This document shows positions 42,147 through 48,989 of a stretch of DNA of 48,989 bases, piece by piece. The translations under genes were made by a program, and so were the position numbers. The notes beneath the pieces were generated by a model, which was not told the origin of the DNA, did no database searches, and saw only the letters and a list, made by a program, of their open reading frames with translations. The DNA comes from Methylotenera sp. GTDB lineage: Bacteria; Pseudomonadota; Gammaproteobacteria; Burkholderiales; Methylophilaceae. Positions within the stretch are counted from its first letter, which is position 1; each line of letters starts with the position of its first letter. Location of the stretch: the NCBI GenBank assembly GCA_028688575.1, contig JAQTXW010000012.1, forward strand, positions 1 through 48,989, written 5' to 3'.

Positions 42147-42938
42147 ATGGAAAACAGTGACGTGAACACCCATCACCTGGATTTATTAAACTCTTCATGG
42201 CTGATCAAAATGCTGGAAAAAGCAAGCGACAGTCCGAAAGCGCGCTTGCTAAGCCTTTTTGATATTCTGGATGACTGGCTACATGCTCCCAACATTGCAA
42301 AAGTCTCATGCGCACATCAAACAGACCACCATTTACTCCTTGATTTCTGCGTAAGTCAAGCCATATTACTTAATGCAGAAAGCCCTAAAATTCTCGCTGA
42401 ACACACTGTCATCATTGCACGCAATGCCGCAATACAAACCTTAAGCCAGCCCGAAGGCAGGCATTTGATGCACGCAAAAAAAGCCGTAGAAGCCTTGATT
42501 CTGGCGCAAACTCAAACAGGCCAACAACATCACCCCATAAAGCGTATTGGCCGCGCTCAATATCTGGTAGCGGCGTCATTGATTGCCACTATAGGCCTAA
42601 GCATTCCTTTAACCTTAAGTCTTACATCGCACACTACTCATAACACCCATGCCCATGTGGAAGACACTATTAGCAAGCCCACAAGCACCATCCAACTCTC
42701 CAATAAGCTATCCGCACTGGATGCAGCCAATATGTACACCAAATATGAGCAAATGCGTCAAGGCACCTGCCATTTCCCAGAAGCTTTACTGATACCTGAC
42801 CAGCACAAAGCCATTTATCTGGAAAATGTGGTCGGCGGAAAATTGCCCAGTGACTTAGATGACTTGGCCATTGCCAACACTTATCTAGAAAAAGTACGCT
42901 GTAACTACACGCCCATGTTGATGGCGGCCTCTAAATAA
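42147..42938 (+). CDS. Unrecognised single-pass membrane protein with TetR-C-like N-terminal part
   Basis: This 263-residue protein has no named family that I recognise. Residues 1-125 are helical and soluble. One membrane helix lies at about 138-160 (AQYLVAASLIATIGLSIPL). A His/Thr-rich stretch (SHTTHNTHAHVED) and a mainly helical domain of about 85 residues follow; two Cys are in the last 60 residues. The soluble part resembles the ligand-binding half of the TetR protein encoded next: LFDILDDWLHAPN against LFDYIEEWVNAPG, and AKKAVEALI against AKTAANLLI in matching order. It lacks any helix-turn-helix. It starts 13 bases after hemJ. Confidence 0.75.
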   Translation: MENSDVNTHHLDLLNSSWLIKMLEKASDSPKARLLSLFDILDDWLHAPNIAKVSCAHQTDHHLLLDFCVSQAILLNAESPKILAEHTVIIARNAAIQTLSQPEGRHLMHAKKAVEALILAQTQTGQQHHPIKRIGRAQYLVAASLIATIGLSIPLTLSLTSHTTHNTHAHVEDTISKPTSTIQLSNKLSALDAANMYTKYEQMRQGTCHFPEALLIPDQHKAIYLENVVGGKLPSDLDDLAIANTYLEKVRCNYTPMLMAASK

Positions 42939-42975
42939 AATAGTCCATTTCAAATACTTAACCCGTATAAAAGAG

Positions 42976-43005
42976 TTGCTAAAACACTATACCGATTAGT
43001 ATAAT
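42976..43005 (+). promoter_or_regulatory. Promoter and possible operator of the TetR gene
   Basis: TTGCTA (42976-42981) and TATAAT (43000-43005) are 18 bases apart. A small inverted repeat, TATAC (42988-42992) and GTATA (42999-43003), overlaps the -10 element and could be a TetR operator. Transcription would start near 43012, the A of the ATG, so a leaderless message is likely; no Shine-Dalgarno is present. Confidence 0.5.
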
Positions 43006-43011
43006 CAAGCT

Positions 43012-43575
43012 ATGTCTGGTCTACGTGAAAAAATACTGGCAACCGCCACCAAACTGTTTCAAACACAGGGCATCAACTCAACGGGAGTAGATACCATCGT
43101 AGCTGTAGCAGGCACCACAAAAATGACGCTGTATAAACATTTCGGCAGTAAAGAAGTCTTGATACTTGAAGTACTCAAACAAGGTCACCAAGACTTTCAA
43201 AACTGGCTCAGCGCAAAACTCAACAGCAACACCCAAAAACCTGACGAAAAATTACAAGTGCTATTTGACTACATTGAAGAATGGGTGAATGCACCTGGTT
43301 TTCATGGCGTGGGATTTATTAAAGCTGCGGCAGAATTTCCCAAGGAAGAAAATCCCGTTCATCAACTCTCATCCGAACAATCCTTGCAGTTTAGGCAATA
43401 TATCAACCAATTGGCCGTTGAAGCAGGCATTCTGGACGCAGAAGGTTTGGCACTGCAACTTTCGCTGCTATTTGAAGGTGCAATGCAGGCCGAGCAGATG
43501 AAACGCGGCTCAGGGGCGGTTAAATATGCAAAAACCGCCGCGAACCTGCTCATCGCTGGCGCTGCAAAGCGGTAG
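43012..43575 (+). CDS. TetR-family transcriptional regulator
   Basis: A 187-residue repressor-type protein. The N-terminal helix-turn-helix is standard (REKILATATKLFQTQGINST, VAGTTKMTLYKHFGSKEVL). The C-terminal ligand domain has FDYIEEWVNAPGFHGVGFIKAAAEFP and ends KYAKTAANLLIAG, a pattern common in proteobacterial TetR proteins of unknown ligand. It has its own promoter with an overlapping inverted repeat, suggesting autoregulation. Its natural target may be the neighbouring genes. Confidence 0.92.
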   Translation: MSGLREKILATATKLFQTQGINSTGVDTIVAVAGTTKMTLYKHFGSKEVLILEVLKQGHQDFQNWLSAKLNSNTQKPDEKLQVLFDYIEEWVNAPGFHGVGFIKAAAEFPKEENPVHQLSSEQSLQFRQYINQLAVEAGILDAEGLALQLSLLFEGAMQAEQMKRGSGAVKYAKTAANLLIAGAAKR

Positions 43576-43682
43576 GCCGCATCCAGCCACCCATGCCTAA
43601 TTAATGGCAAATCCGAGTAAAGCTTGCCTGTAAGGTGCAATAACTAAGATAATGACGTTTTAAACGTAAGTCATTCAATTTT

Positions 43683-44657
43683 ATGCACACACTTATTTGC
43701 GGCTCACTCGCTTTCGACACCATCATGGTGTTCCAAGACCAATTCAAAAATCATATTCTGCCTGACAAAATTCATGCACTCAGCGTTGCGTTCTACGTGC
43801 CTGAAATGCGCCGTGAATTTGGCGGCACCGCAGGCAATATTGCCTACAACCTACAACTCCTTGATGGCAACCCGCTGATTATGGCAACCGCAGGTGAAGA
43901 CTTTGGCACATATACTGAATGGCTGAATAAAAACCAGCTAAACACTTCACATATCAAGATTATTCCCAACACTTTTACTGCACAGGCATTTATTACCACC
44001 GATACTGATGATAATCAAATCACCGCGTTTCACCCAGGTGCTATGGTGGATTCTCACCAAAACAGCGTGCATGAGACAATGAATGTGAATCTTGCTGTCA
44101 TTGCGCCTGATGGCCGAGATGGCATGTTTCTGCATGCGCGTGAATGCTTTGAAGCGGGTATTCCATTCTTGTTTGATCCAGGCCAGGGATTACCCATGTT
44201 TAATGGCGAAGAGCTATTATATTTTATTGAGATGGCGGACTACCTGGCGGTGAATGACTATGAATCGCAAATCATACAAGACAAAACGGGCTTATCATTA
44301 GAAGCATTGGCGGAGAAGGTCACCGCGCTCATCGTCACCTTGGGCGGCAAAGGTTCACAAATTTATGCCGACGGTCAACGTTATGACATCCCATGCGTTG
44401 ATGCAGAAAACATTGTTGACCCTACAGGTTGCGGGGATGCCTATCGTGCAGGTTTATTGTACGGAATTTCTAAAGGATGGGACTGGCCAACCTGCGGCAG
44501 ATTAGCAGCCACCATGGGTGCGATTAAAATTGCTAGCCGTGGTGGACAAAACCACAACCCTACGCGCGCAGAAATTGAAGCCATTTACACGCAGGCGCTC
44601 GTAAATGAAACAATGCGCTCTGAAACGTTCTTGGCTGAAAGCGGTCTGAAAGACTAA
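43683..44657 (+). CDS. PfkB-family carbohydrate/nucleoside kinase
   Basis: Ribokinase-fold kinase of 324 residues. The first signature GGTAGNIAYNLQLLDGNPL and the second DPTGCGDAYRAGLLYG, with the catalytic Asp, are both present. TLGGKGSQIYADGQ is the usual nucleotide-side strand. The overall pattern is closest to bacterial adenosine/ribokinase-like members, but the sugar or nucleoside specificity cannot be fixed by eye. Monocistronic, 107 bases after the TetR gene. Confidence 0.9.
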   Translation: MHTLICGSLAFDTIMVFQDQFKNHILPDKIHALSVAFYVPEMRREFGGTAGNIAYNLQLLDGNPLIMATAGEDFGTYTEWLNKNQLNTSHIKIIPNTFTAQAFITTDTDDNQITAFHPGAMVDSHQNSVHETMNVNLAVIAPDGRDGMFLHARECFEAGIPFLFDPGQGLPMFNGEELLYFIEMADYLAVNDYESQIIQDKTGLSLEALAEKVTALIVTLGGKGSQIYADGQRYDIPCVDAENIVDPTGCGDAYRAGLLYGISKGWDWPTCGRLAATMGAIKIASRGGQNHNPTRAEIEAIYTQALVNETMRSETFLAESGLKD

Positions 44658-44698
44658 ACTGTTCAAAGTATGTACTCAAGCAGAAAAGGAATTTAAAA

Positions 44699-45151
44699 AT
44701 GCGTATCACAAAATTTATCGCACTCTCTATTTTGAGCCTGTTGATGGTTGCCTGCGCCAGCTCTAACTCTGGTAGTGTTTACAGTAGGGACGAAGCGCGT
44801 AAAGTACAAACTGTAAGAACGGGCATTATTGAGAGTGTGCGTCAGGTTAAACTGGAAGGCACAAAATCTCAGATTGGCACCGTTGCAGGTGGCGCGGTAG
44901 GTGGCATCGCTGGCAGTTCAGTGGGTAGCGGTCGAGGTAGTGCCGTAGGGGCTGTAATAGGGGCTGTAGTAGGCGGCATTGCTGGCGCTGCGGCTGAAGA
45001 AGTGGCGACCAGAAAGGATGCATTAGAAATTACTGTTAAATTAGATGGCGGCGGCTTAGTTGCAATCGTGCAGGAAGCTGATGAAACATTCACCGCTGGT
45101 GAGCGTGTACGCCTCATTGAGAATGGCGGCACCACGCGCGTTTCTCATTAA
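44699..45151 (+). CDS. slyB: SlyB/Pcp-like outer-membrane lipoprotein with glycine zipper
   Basis: A 150-residue lipoprotein with lipobox MVACA at about residue 18. The middle (about 55-100) is a glycine-zipper two-helix segment (GTVAGGAVGGIAGSSVGSG, GAVIGAVVGGIAGAAA). A small beta domain of SlyB type ends the chain (ALEITVKLDGGGLVAIVQEA, ERVRLIENGG). It acts in outer-membrane integrity. AAGGAA lies before the ATG, and a terminator follows. Confidence 0.9.
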   Translation: MRITKFIALSILSLLMVACASSNSGSVYSRDEARKVQTVRTGIIESVRQVKLEGTKSQIGTVAGGAVGGIAGSSVGSGRGSAVGAVIGAVVGGIAGAAAEEVATRKDALEITVKLDGGGLVAIVQEADETFTAGERVRLIENGGTTRVSH

Positions 45152-45174
45152 CGAAAAATATTCTCAACCTGCCA

Positions 45175-45212
45175 CCTCACCTGCGTTTCTCTTACGCAGT
45201 TGAGGCTTTTTT
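45175..45212 (+). terminator. Intrinsic terminator of slyB
   Basis: CCTCACCTGCGT (45175-45186) pairs with ACGCAGTTGAGG (45194-45205), one mismatch, then a run of six T at 45207-45212. It separates slyB from the Pho box-controlled genes downstream. Confidence 0.9.
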
Positions 45213-45286
45213 AGCCTAGACTACAGCGTTACACCACACTCACTCCCCACCTAGCCTGACCTAATATTTGGGCTGCCATCAACAAA

Positions 45287-45319
45287 TCGTCATTAAACTG
45301 TCATCCACTCTTCATATTT
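45287..45319 (+). promoter_or_regulatory. Pho box upstream of the olsB-like gene
   Basis: Three direct repeats, TCGTCAT (45287-45293), CTGTCAT (45298-45304) and TCTTCAT (45309-45315), recur every 11 bases with tetramer spacers TAAA, CCAC and ATTT. The middle copy matches the PhoB consensus heptamer exactly. A possible -10 (TTTAAA, 45324-45329) follows. It ends 53 bases before the ATG and has the same layout as the phoB box at 33542-33574. Confidence 0.75.
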
Positions 45320-45371
45320 CAACTTTAAAGTGTTGCTCAACACAACCAGTTGACCTTTTGGAGAATGATGC

Positions 45372-46142
45372 ATGTCGGCTAAGAAATTATTTCAACTAGA
45401 AAATAGTAATAGCAGAACACCCGCGGTTAATCAAAGAAGACTTTATGTCAATCTTGCGCATACACAGGCAGAAATTGAAGAGGCGCAGCGCCTGCGCTAT
45501 AAAGTCTTTGCCGAAGAAATGGGCGCTCAACTATCGGGCACCGGCGGCTTGGATATTGATGGATTCGACCAGTTCTGCGACCATCTGATTGTACGTGATA
45601 GCGGTACACACCAAGTGATAGGCACTTATCGCATTTTAAGCCCGTCCAAAGCAAATGAAGCGGGGGGATATTATTCAGCTGGAGAATTTGATTTAAGCCG
45701 CCTTTCTCATTTGATGAAAAGCACTGTAGAAGTCGGGCGTGCCTGTGTGCATCAGAATTATCGCAACGGAGGCACCATTACCATGCTGTGGGCTGGATTA
45801 GCCAAGTATATGCAGATTAACCATTATGAATACATGATAGGTTGCGGCAGTGTGAGCATGTCTGACGGTGGTCACGCTGCCGCAAGTTTGTACAATAAAT
45901 TAAAAGATGAGTATTTATCACCACTGGAATATCGCGTATTTGCCCACAACCCACTGCCGATACAGGCACTCAATACTGATCTGCAAGTGGCTTGCCCACC
46001 GCTCATCAAAGGCTATTTACGTTTAGGTGCTTACATTTGCGGCGAACCTGCCTGGGACCCTTATTTTAATACTGCGGACATGTTAGTGATGTTGCCATTG
46101 TCTAGAATCAACCCAAGGTATGCCGCGCATTTTTTAAAATAA
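45372..46142 (+). CDS. olsB: OlsB-like N-acyltransferase (lyso-ornithine lipid synthase type)
   Basis: GNAT-fold enzyme family that joins a 3-hydroxyacyl chain from ACP to the amino group of ornithine, the first step to ornithine lipid. Family features in this 256-residue protein are LRYKVFAEEMGA (41-52), DQFCDHLIV (66-74), VEVGRACVHQNYRNGGTITMLWAGL (119 on), MIGCGSVSMSD, and the C-terminal CPPLIKGYLRLGAYICGEPAWDP with YFNTADMLVMLP. GGAGA sits seven bases before the ATG. A Pho box precedes it and a PlsC-like gene follows, the olsB-olsA arrangement. The acceptor amine is inferred; related proteins may use other amino acids. Confidence 0.85.
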   Translation: MSAKKLFQLENSNSRTPAVNQRRLYVNLAHTQAEIEEAQRLRYKVFAEEMGAQLSGTGGLDIDGFDQFCDHLIVRDSGTHQVIGTYRILSPSKANEAGGYYSAGEFDLSRLSHLMKSTVEVGRACVHQNYRNGGTITMLWAGLAKYMQINHYEYMIGCGSVSMSDGGHAAASLYNKLKDEYLSPLEYRVFAHNPLPIQALNTDLQVACPPLIKGYLRLGAYICGEPAWDPYFNTADMLVMLPLSRINPRYAAHFLK

Positions 46143-46201
46143 CCCCTTGGTGACAATCAACAAAACGCCAATTCTTGCATGACAATCTCTGATTAAGCCG
46201 T

Positions 46202-47041
46202 ATGGAACCAAATTACTCATGTAAAATTAATGTTTACTCGACCTATTGCGCTAACAACTTGCAAGCACCTGCAACACAGATGGCAAAAACCAACACCCTC
46301 ACACGCTATGTGAGAATGCTACGCATCGTATCGCACACTTTGATTGGCTTACTCATTGCAAGTCTTGCATTTCCGATTGCCAATCAGGATATTAAATCTC
46401 AATTAATTTCTTGGTGGTGCAGGCAGTTACTGCGCGCATTTAATCTACAGGTAATTCATCTGGGATATGCACCCCAGCAAACACCAACAAAAACCATGGT
46501 GATTGCCAACCATATTTCATGGTCAGACATACACGCACTCAATAGTTTAATGCCACTCAAGTTTATCGCTAAATCGGAAATTAAAACCTGGCCAATTTTT
46601 GGATATTTAGTCAGCAAGGCCAACACTATATTTATTGACCGCAAAAAACGACAGGATATTAAGTACAGTATCAATATTGCGAGAAACAGCCTGGAGAACG
46701 GTGATAACTTATGCTTGTTTCCAGAAGGCACGACCACTGACGGTACGGAAATCAGGCCTTTCAAAACCAGTTTAATTCAGGCTGCCATTTTAGCTAAGGC
46801 CACGATTCAACCTGTTGCAATACGCTACCCCAAAGCCAATGACGAGATGAATACCGATGTTGCCTACGCAGGTGAAACAACGCTGATTGAATCCATGCAA
46901 AAAATTTTAACAATGCAGCAGCCCATGGTTGAACTGCATTTTCTCAGGCCCATCACACCTCAAGACTATGCGGTAATGGATAGACATAGCCTTACTTTAC
47001 ATATAGAGGGATTGATTCGACAGACACTTAAACTGCTTTAG
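46202..47041 (+). CDS. olsA: PlsC-family O-acyltransferase, probable OlsA
   Basis: Would acylate lyso-ornithine lipid to finish ornithine lipid, or act as a 1-acylglycerol-3-phosphate acyltransferase. The HX4D motif NHISWSD (H104, D109) and FPEGTT (173-178) are present, with FIDRKKR between them. One N-terminal hydrophobic segment lies at about 43-62. 279 residues from the ATG at 46202; an internal ATG at 46280 (MAKTNTL) may be the real start, since neither has a ribosome site. It lies 59 bases after the olsB-like gene, presumably under the same Pho box. Confidence 0.8.
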   Translation: MEPNYSCKINVYSTYCANNLQAPATQMAKTNTLTRYVRMLRIVSHTLIGLLIASLAFPIANQDIKSQLISWWCRQLLRAFNLQVIHLGYAPQQTPTKTMVIANHISWSDIHALNSLMPLKFIAKSEIKTWPIFGYLVSKANTIFIDRKKRQDIKYSINIARNSLENGDNLCLFPEGTTTDGTEIRPFKTSLIQAAILAKATIQPVAIRYPKANDEMNTDVAYAGETTLIESMQKILTMQQPMVELHFLRPITPQDYAVMDRHSLTLHIEGLIRQTLKLL

Positions 47042-47053
47042 CCTGACAGTGAG

Positions 47054-47887
47054 TTAAACTTTTGCAATAGACACAGGCTCATCCAGTTTATGTGCTTCCA
47101 CCTGCACAATGGTTTTAGTGTCTATATTCATTGCGCTCATTTTTCCGCCCCACAGGCAGCCAGTATCTAAGGCATACAAATTTATGCGCTGCTGCAAGCC
47201 TAGTGCAGACCAGTGGCCAAATATCACTGCGACATCCTTTGTTGCACGCGAGGGCACATCAAACCACGGTACATAGCCTTGAGGGATATCCTGCAACTCA
47301 CCTTTAAACTTGAACTCCATTTCACCCTCTGGCGTGCATACCCTGAGCCTCGTTGCTGCATTTGTAATTAAACGCAGACGGTCTATGCCTGTCACTGCAT
47401 CATCCCAGCGATTAGGATAATTACCGTACATATGGGTTAAAAAATCCAGATAATGCTCACCTTGCAAAGCGGCTTCAACTTCAGCCGCATAATCAAGCGC
47501 CTGCTCTGCACTCCATTGTGGCAACAATCCTGCATGCACCATCAAATATCCATCTTCTCGATAAATCAAATGCTGCTGCCGTAGCCAATCCAGCAGCTGA
47601 TCTTTATCGGGTGCACTAAGCAGCGCATCAAGCGTATCGCCTCTATGCGCAGCCACAATGCCATGGGCAACCACTAACGCATGCAAATCGTGGTTTCCCA
47701 ATACCACTCTGAGGCAATCACGATGCGCATAGCACCAACGCAGAACCTCCAGCGACCCGCTGCCACGATTCACCAAGTCACCCACCAGCCATAATTGATC
47801 ATGCGTTGGGTCAAAGTGAATACGTTTTAACAATGCCTGAAAAGCATGATAACAACCCTGGATGTCACCTATTGCATATCTCGCCAC
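47054..47887 (-). CDS. apaH: Symmetrical diadenosine tetraphosphatase
   Basis: Hydrolyses Ap4A to two ADP and can remove Np4 caps from RNA. The metallophosphoesterase motifs GDIQGCYHAF, GDLVNRGSGSLEVLR and VLGNHDLHALVVA are intact, with FGHWSALG and DTGCLWGG near the C-terminus. 277 residues. Convergent with the acyltransferase gene, 12 bases away. Confidence 0.96.
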   Translation of the reverse strand: MARYAIGDIQGCYHAFQALLKRIHFDPTHDQLWLVGDLVNRGSGSLEVLRWCYAHRDCLRVVLGNHDLHALVVAHGIVAAHRGDTLDALLSAPDKDQLLDWLRQQHLIYREDGYLMVHAGLLPQWSAEQALDYAAEVEAALQGEHYLDFLTHMYGNYPNRWDDAVTGIDRLRLITNAATRLRVCTPEGEMEFKFKGELQDIPQGYVPWFDVPSRATKDVAVIFGHWSALGLQQRINLYALDTGCLWGGKMSAMNIDTKTIVQVEAHKLDEPVSIAKV

Positions 47888-47922
47888 TCATGCACTCCTA
47901 TTCAATTAGCTCATTCAAACAA

Positions 47923-47953
47923 AAAAGCCACTTAGAAAAATTAAGTGGCTTTT
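47923..47953 (-). terminator. Terminator of the di-heme cytochrome gene (bidirectional)
   Basis: AAAAGCCACTTA (47923-47934) and TAAGTGGCTTTT (47942-47953) form a perfect 12-base stem. Minus-strand reading continues into TT after the stem T-run. It lies about 30 bases after the cytochrome gene and just before apaH. Confidence 0.88.
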
Positions 47954-47982
47954 AGCTGATTACCTAAGTTTAAAACCAGGCA

Positions 47983-48795
47983 TTAAAATCCTGCACCTGC
48001 CGCATTGGCCATGTACTTCACTGCACCAGCCACCTCATCATCACTTAAAGCTGGATTACCACCCTTGGCTGGCATCATGCGGATGCCCTTCACAGCGTTA
48101 CTCACCAACGTGTCATAACCTTGCTTGATGCGAGGCTCCCACTGTGCCTTGTCACCAAATTTAGGCGCATTCATCAAACCAGCACCATGGCACATCAAAC
48201 ATGCCGCTTGATAAACTTCCTCACCACTTTTGCCTACCGCAACAGGAGCAGCCTCAGTCTCTGCTGGCTCAGTAGCACTTGCTGGTTCTTCAGGCTTGGT
48301 TTCTGGCGCCTTGAATTTAGCACCTGATGCATTCGCCATTTCAACTACTGCACTGGCGACTTCATCATCAGTTAACGCTGGGCTACCACCACGTGCAGGC
48401 ATAGTGCGAATACCATCAATCGCATGTTTAACCAAAGTTTCATAACCCTGAGCAATTCTAGGCGCCCATTGCGCACTATCGCCAATTTTAGGCGCATTCA
48501 TTAAACCTGCAGCATGACACATCGCACAGACCGCCTTAACCACTTCTGCACCGCTCTTGCCAACTTGGGCACCAGTATTTACTTCCGCAACTTCAACCAC
48601 TGCAACAGGCTTAATATTTTCTTCAACCTGAGCAAATGCAGCCACAGGCTCAGCCACCTCAATCGGGTCAGTGATACCAAATAATTTGGCAACCACCAGA
48701 TAAAGCACTGCAAACCCAACTAAGCCAGCGACTGCTGCTAAAATAATTTGGCCGAATGAATAGCCCTGAACGTCACGATCTACATTACTCATCAC
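47983..48795 (-). CDS. Membrane-anchored di-heme cytochrome c5-like protein
   Basis: One N-terminal membrane helix (about 16-37) anchors two tandem cytochrome c domains. Heme sites CAMCH (90-94) and CLMCH (199-203) each have a downstream Met ligand in GIRTMPARGG (M132) and GIRMMPAKGG (M240/M241). The two ~80-residue domains are very alike, e.g. CH-AGLMNAPK-GD-AQW and GY-TLV, so they come from an internal duplication. An acidic Pro/Ala linker joins them. It probably carries electrons to a terminal oxidase in the periplasm. 270 residues; ATGATG gives two possible starts. Confidence 0.93.
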   Translation of the reverse strand: MMSNVDRDVQGYSFGQIILAAVAGLVGFAVLYLVVAKLFGITDPIEVAEPVAAFAQVEENIKPVAVVEVAEVNTGAQVGKSGAEVVKAVCAMCHAAGLMNAPKIGDSAQWAPRIAQGYETLVKHAIDGIRTMPARGGSPALTDDEVASAVVEMANASGAKFKAPETKPEEPASATEPAETEAAPVAVGKSGEEVYQAACLMCHGAGLMNAPKFGDKAQWEPRIKQGYDTLVSNAVKGIRMMPAKGGNPALSDDEVAGAVKYMANAAGAGF

Positions 48796-48947
48796 TGCGA
48801 TTTCCTATGAATTAATTGACACATGACGCATTATACCCGCACTTTAACTTATGGCAAAAAGCCAGGCCTCTTTCTGACGCAGAGTGATATATTTATGTCA
48901 TAAAAATAATAAGCGTCATGCTGTTTGCTATAATGCAAGCTTCACAA

Positions 48948-48989
48948 GCGCCCGTAGCTCAGTTGGATAGAGTGTTGGTTTCCGAAGCC
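48948..48989 (+). tRNA. tRNA-Arg (CCG), 5' part
   Basis: GCGCCCG acceptor strand, TA, D-arm GCTC-AGTTGGATA-GAGT, then anticodon stem TTGGT and loop TTCCGAA give anticodon CCG. The window ends in the anticodon 3' stem. TATAAT at 48929-48934 is a likely -10 element. Confidence 0.93.

Overview
The window is a continuous stretch of chromosome from a Gram-negative bacterium, most likely a betaproteobacterium of the Nitrosomonadales/Methylophilaceae type (Methylotenera-like). That placement is inferred from moderate GC, gene content and gene order: murJ-ribF-ileS-lspA opposite rpsT, proB-obgE-rpmA-rplU opposite ispB, pilD-coaE-zapD-yacG followed by a Nudix/ThiE fusion, argJ and cysS. No methylotrophy gene that would settle it is present. 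I see no phage, insertion sequence, integrase or CRISPR array. Almost every base belongs to an intact gene or a short intergenic region, and no intergenic gap exceeds 300 bases.

Positions 1-2739 are a redox-control region. A partial cytochrome bd-like membrane protein gene (minus strand) diverges from a RegB/RegA two-component pair, and a cluster of ATGTCGC half-sites lies between them. From 2778 to 14023 comes housekeeping, mostly on the minus strand: lspA, ileS, ribF, murJ, purK, purE, proB, obgE, rpmA and rplU, with rpsT the only plus-strand gene. From 14238 to 22735 are ispB, an unknown small protein, pilD, coaE, zapD, yacG, a PCuAC copper chaperone, a Nudix/ThiE fusion, argJ and cysS. 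From 22899 to 27118 is a plus-strand envelope group: a TPR protein and an L,D-transpeptidase that share a C-terminal domain, two cyclophilins and lpxH. From 27208 to 33331 a minus-strand group holds a GAF/HD-GYP protein, a double-FHA protein, a PP2C phosphatase, nusB, ribH and an OFA-family transporter.

From 33542 to 36444 lies phoB-phoR with a three-repeat Pho box in front and a lipoprotein gene attached. Then come an Ala-rich lipoprotein, a 1289-residue FAD/Fe-S oxidoreductase, a TlpA-like thioredoxin, hemJ, an unrecognised membrane protein, a TetR regulator, a PfkB kinase and a SlyB-like lipoprotein. From 45287 an olsB-like acyltransferase and a PlsC/OlsA-like acyltransferase sit behind a second three-repeat Pho box. 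The window closes with apaH, a di-heme cytochrome c and the 5' part of a tRNA-Arg(CCG) gene.

The most interesting story is phosphate economy. phoBR carries its own Pho box, and 11.7 kb away the same 11-base-period signature precedes genes that look able to make phosphorus-free ornithine lipids. That would be a local membrane-lipid replacement regulon. Other points worth a look are the operator cluster in front of regB, two promoters placed so that transcripts would be leaderless (regB and the TetR gene), a membrane protein whose cytoplasmic part resembles a TetR ligand-binding domain without its DNA-binding part, and a perfect 25-base inverted repeat that is not a normal terminator.
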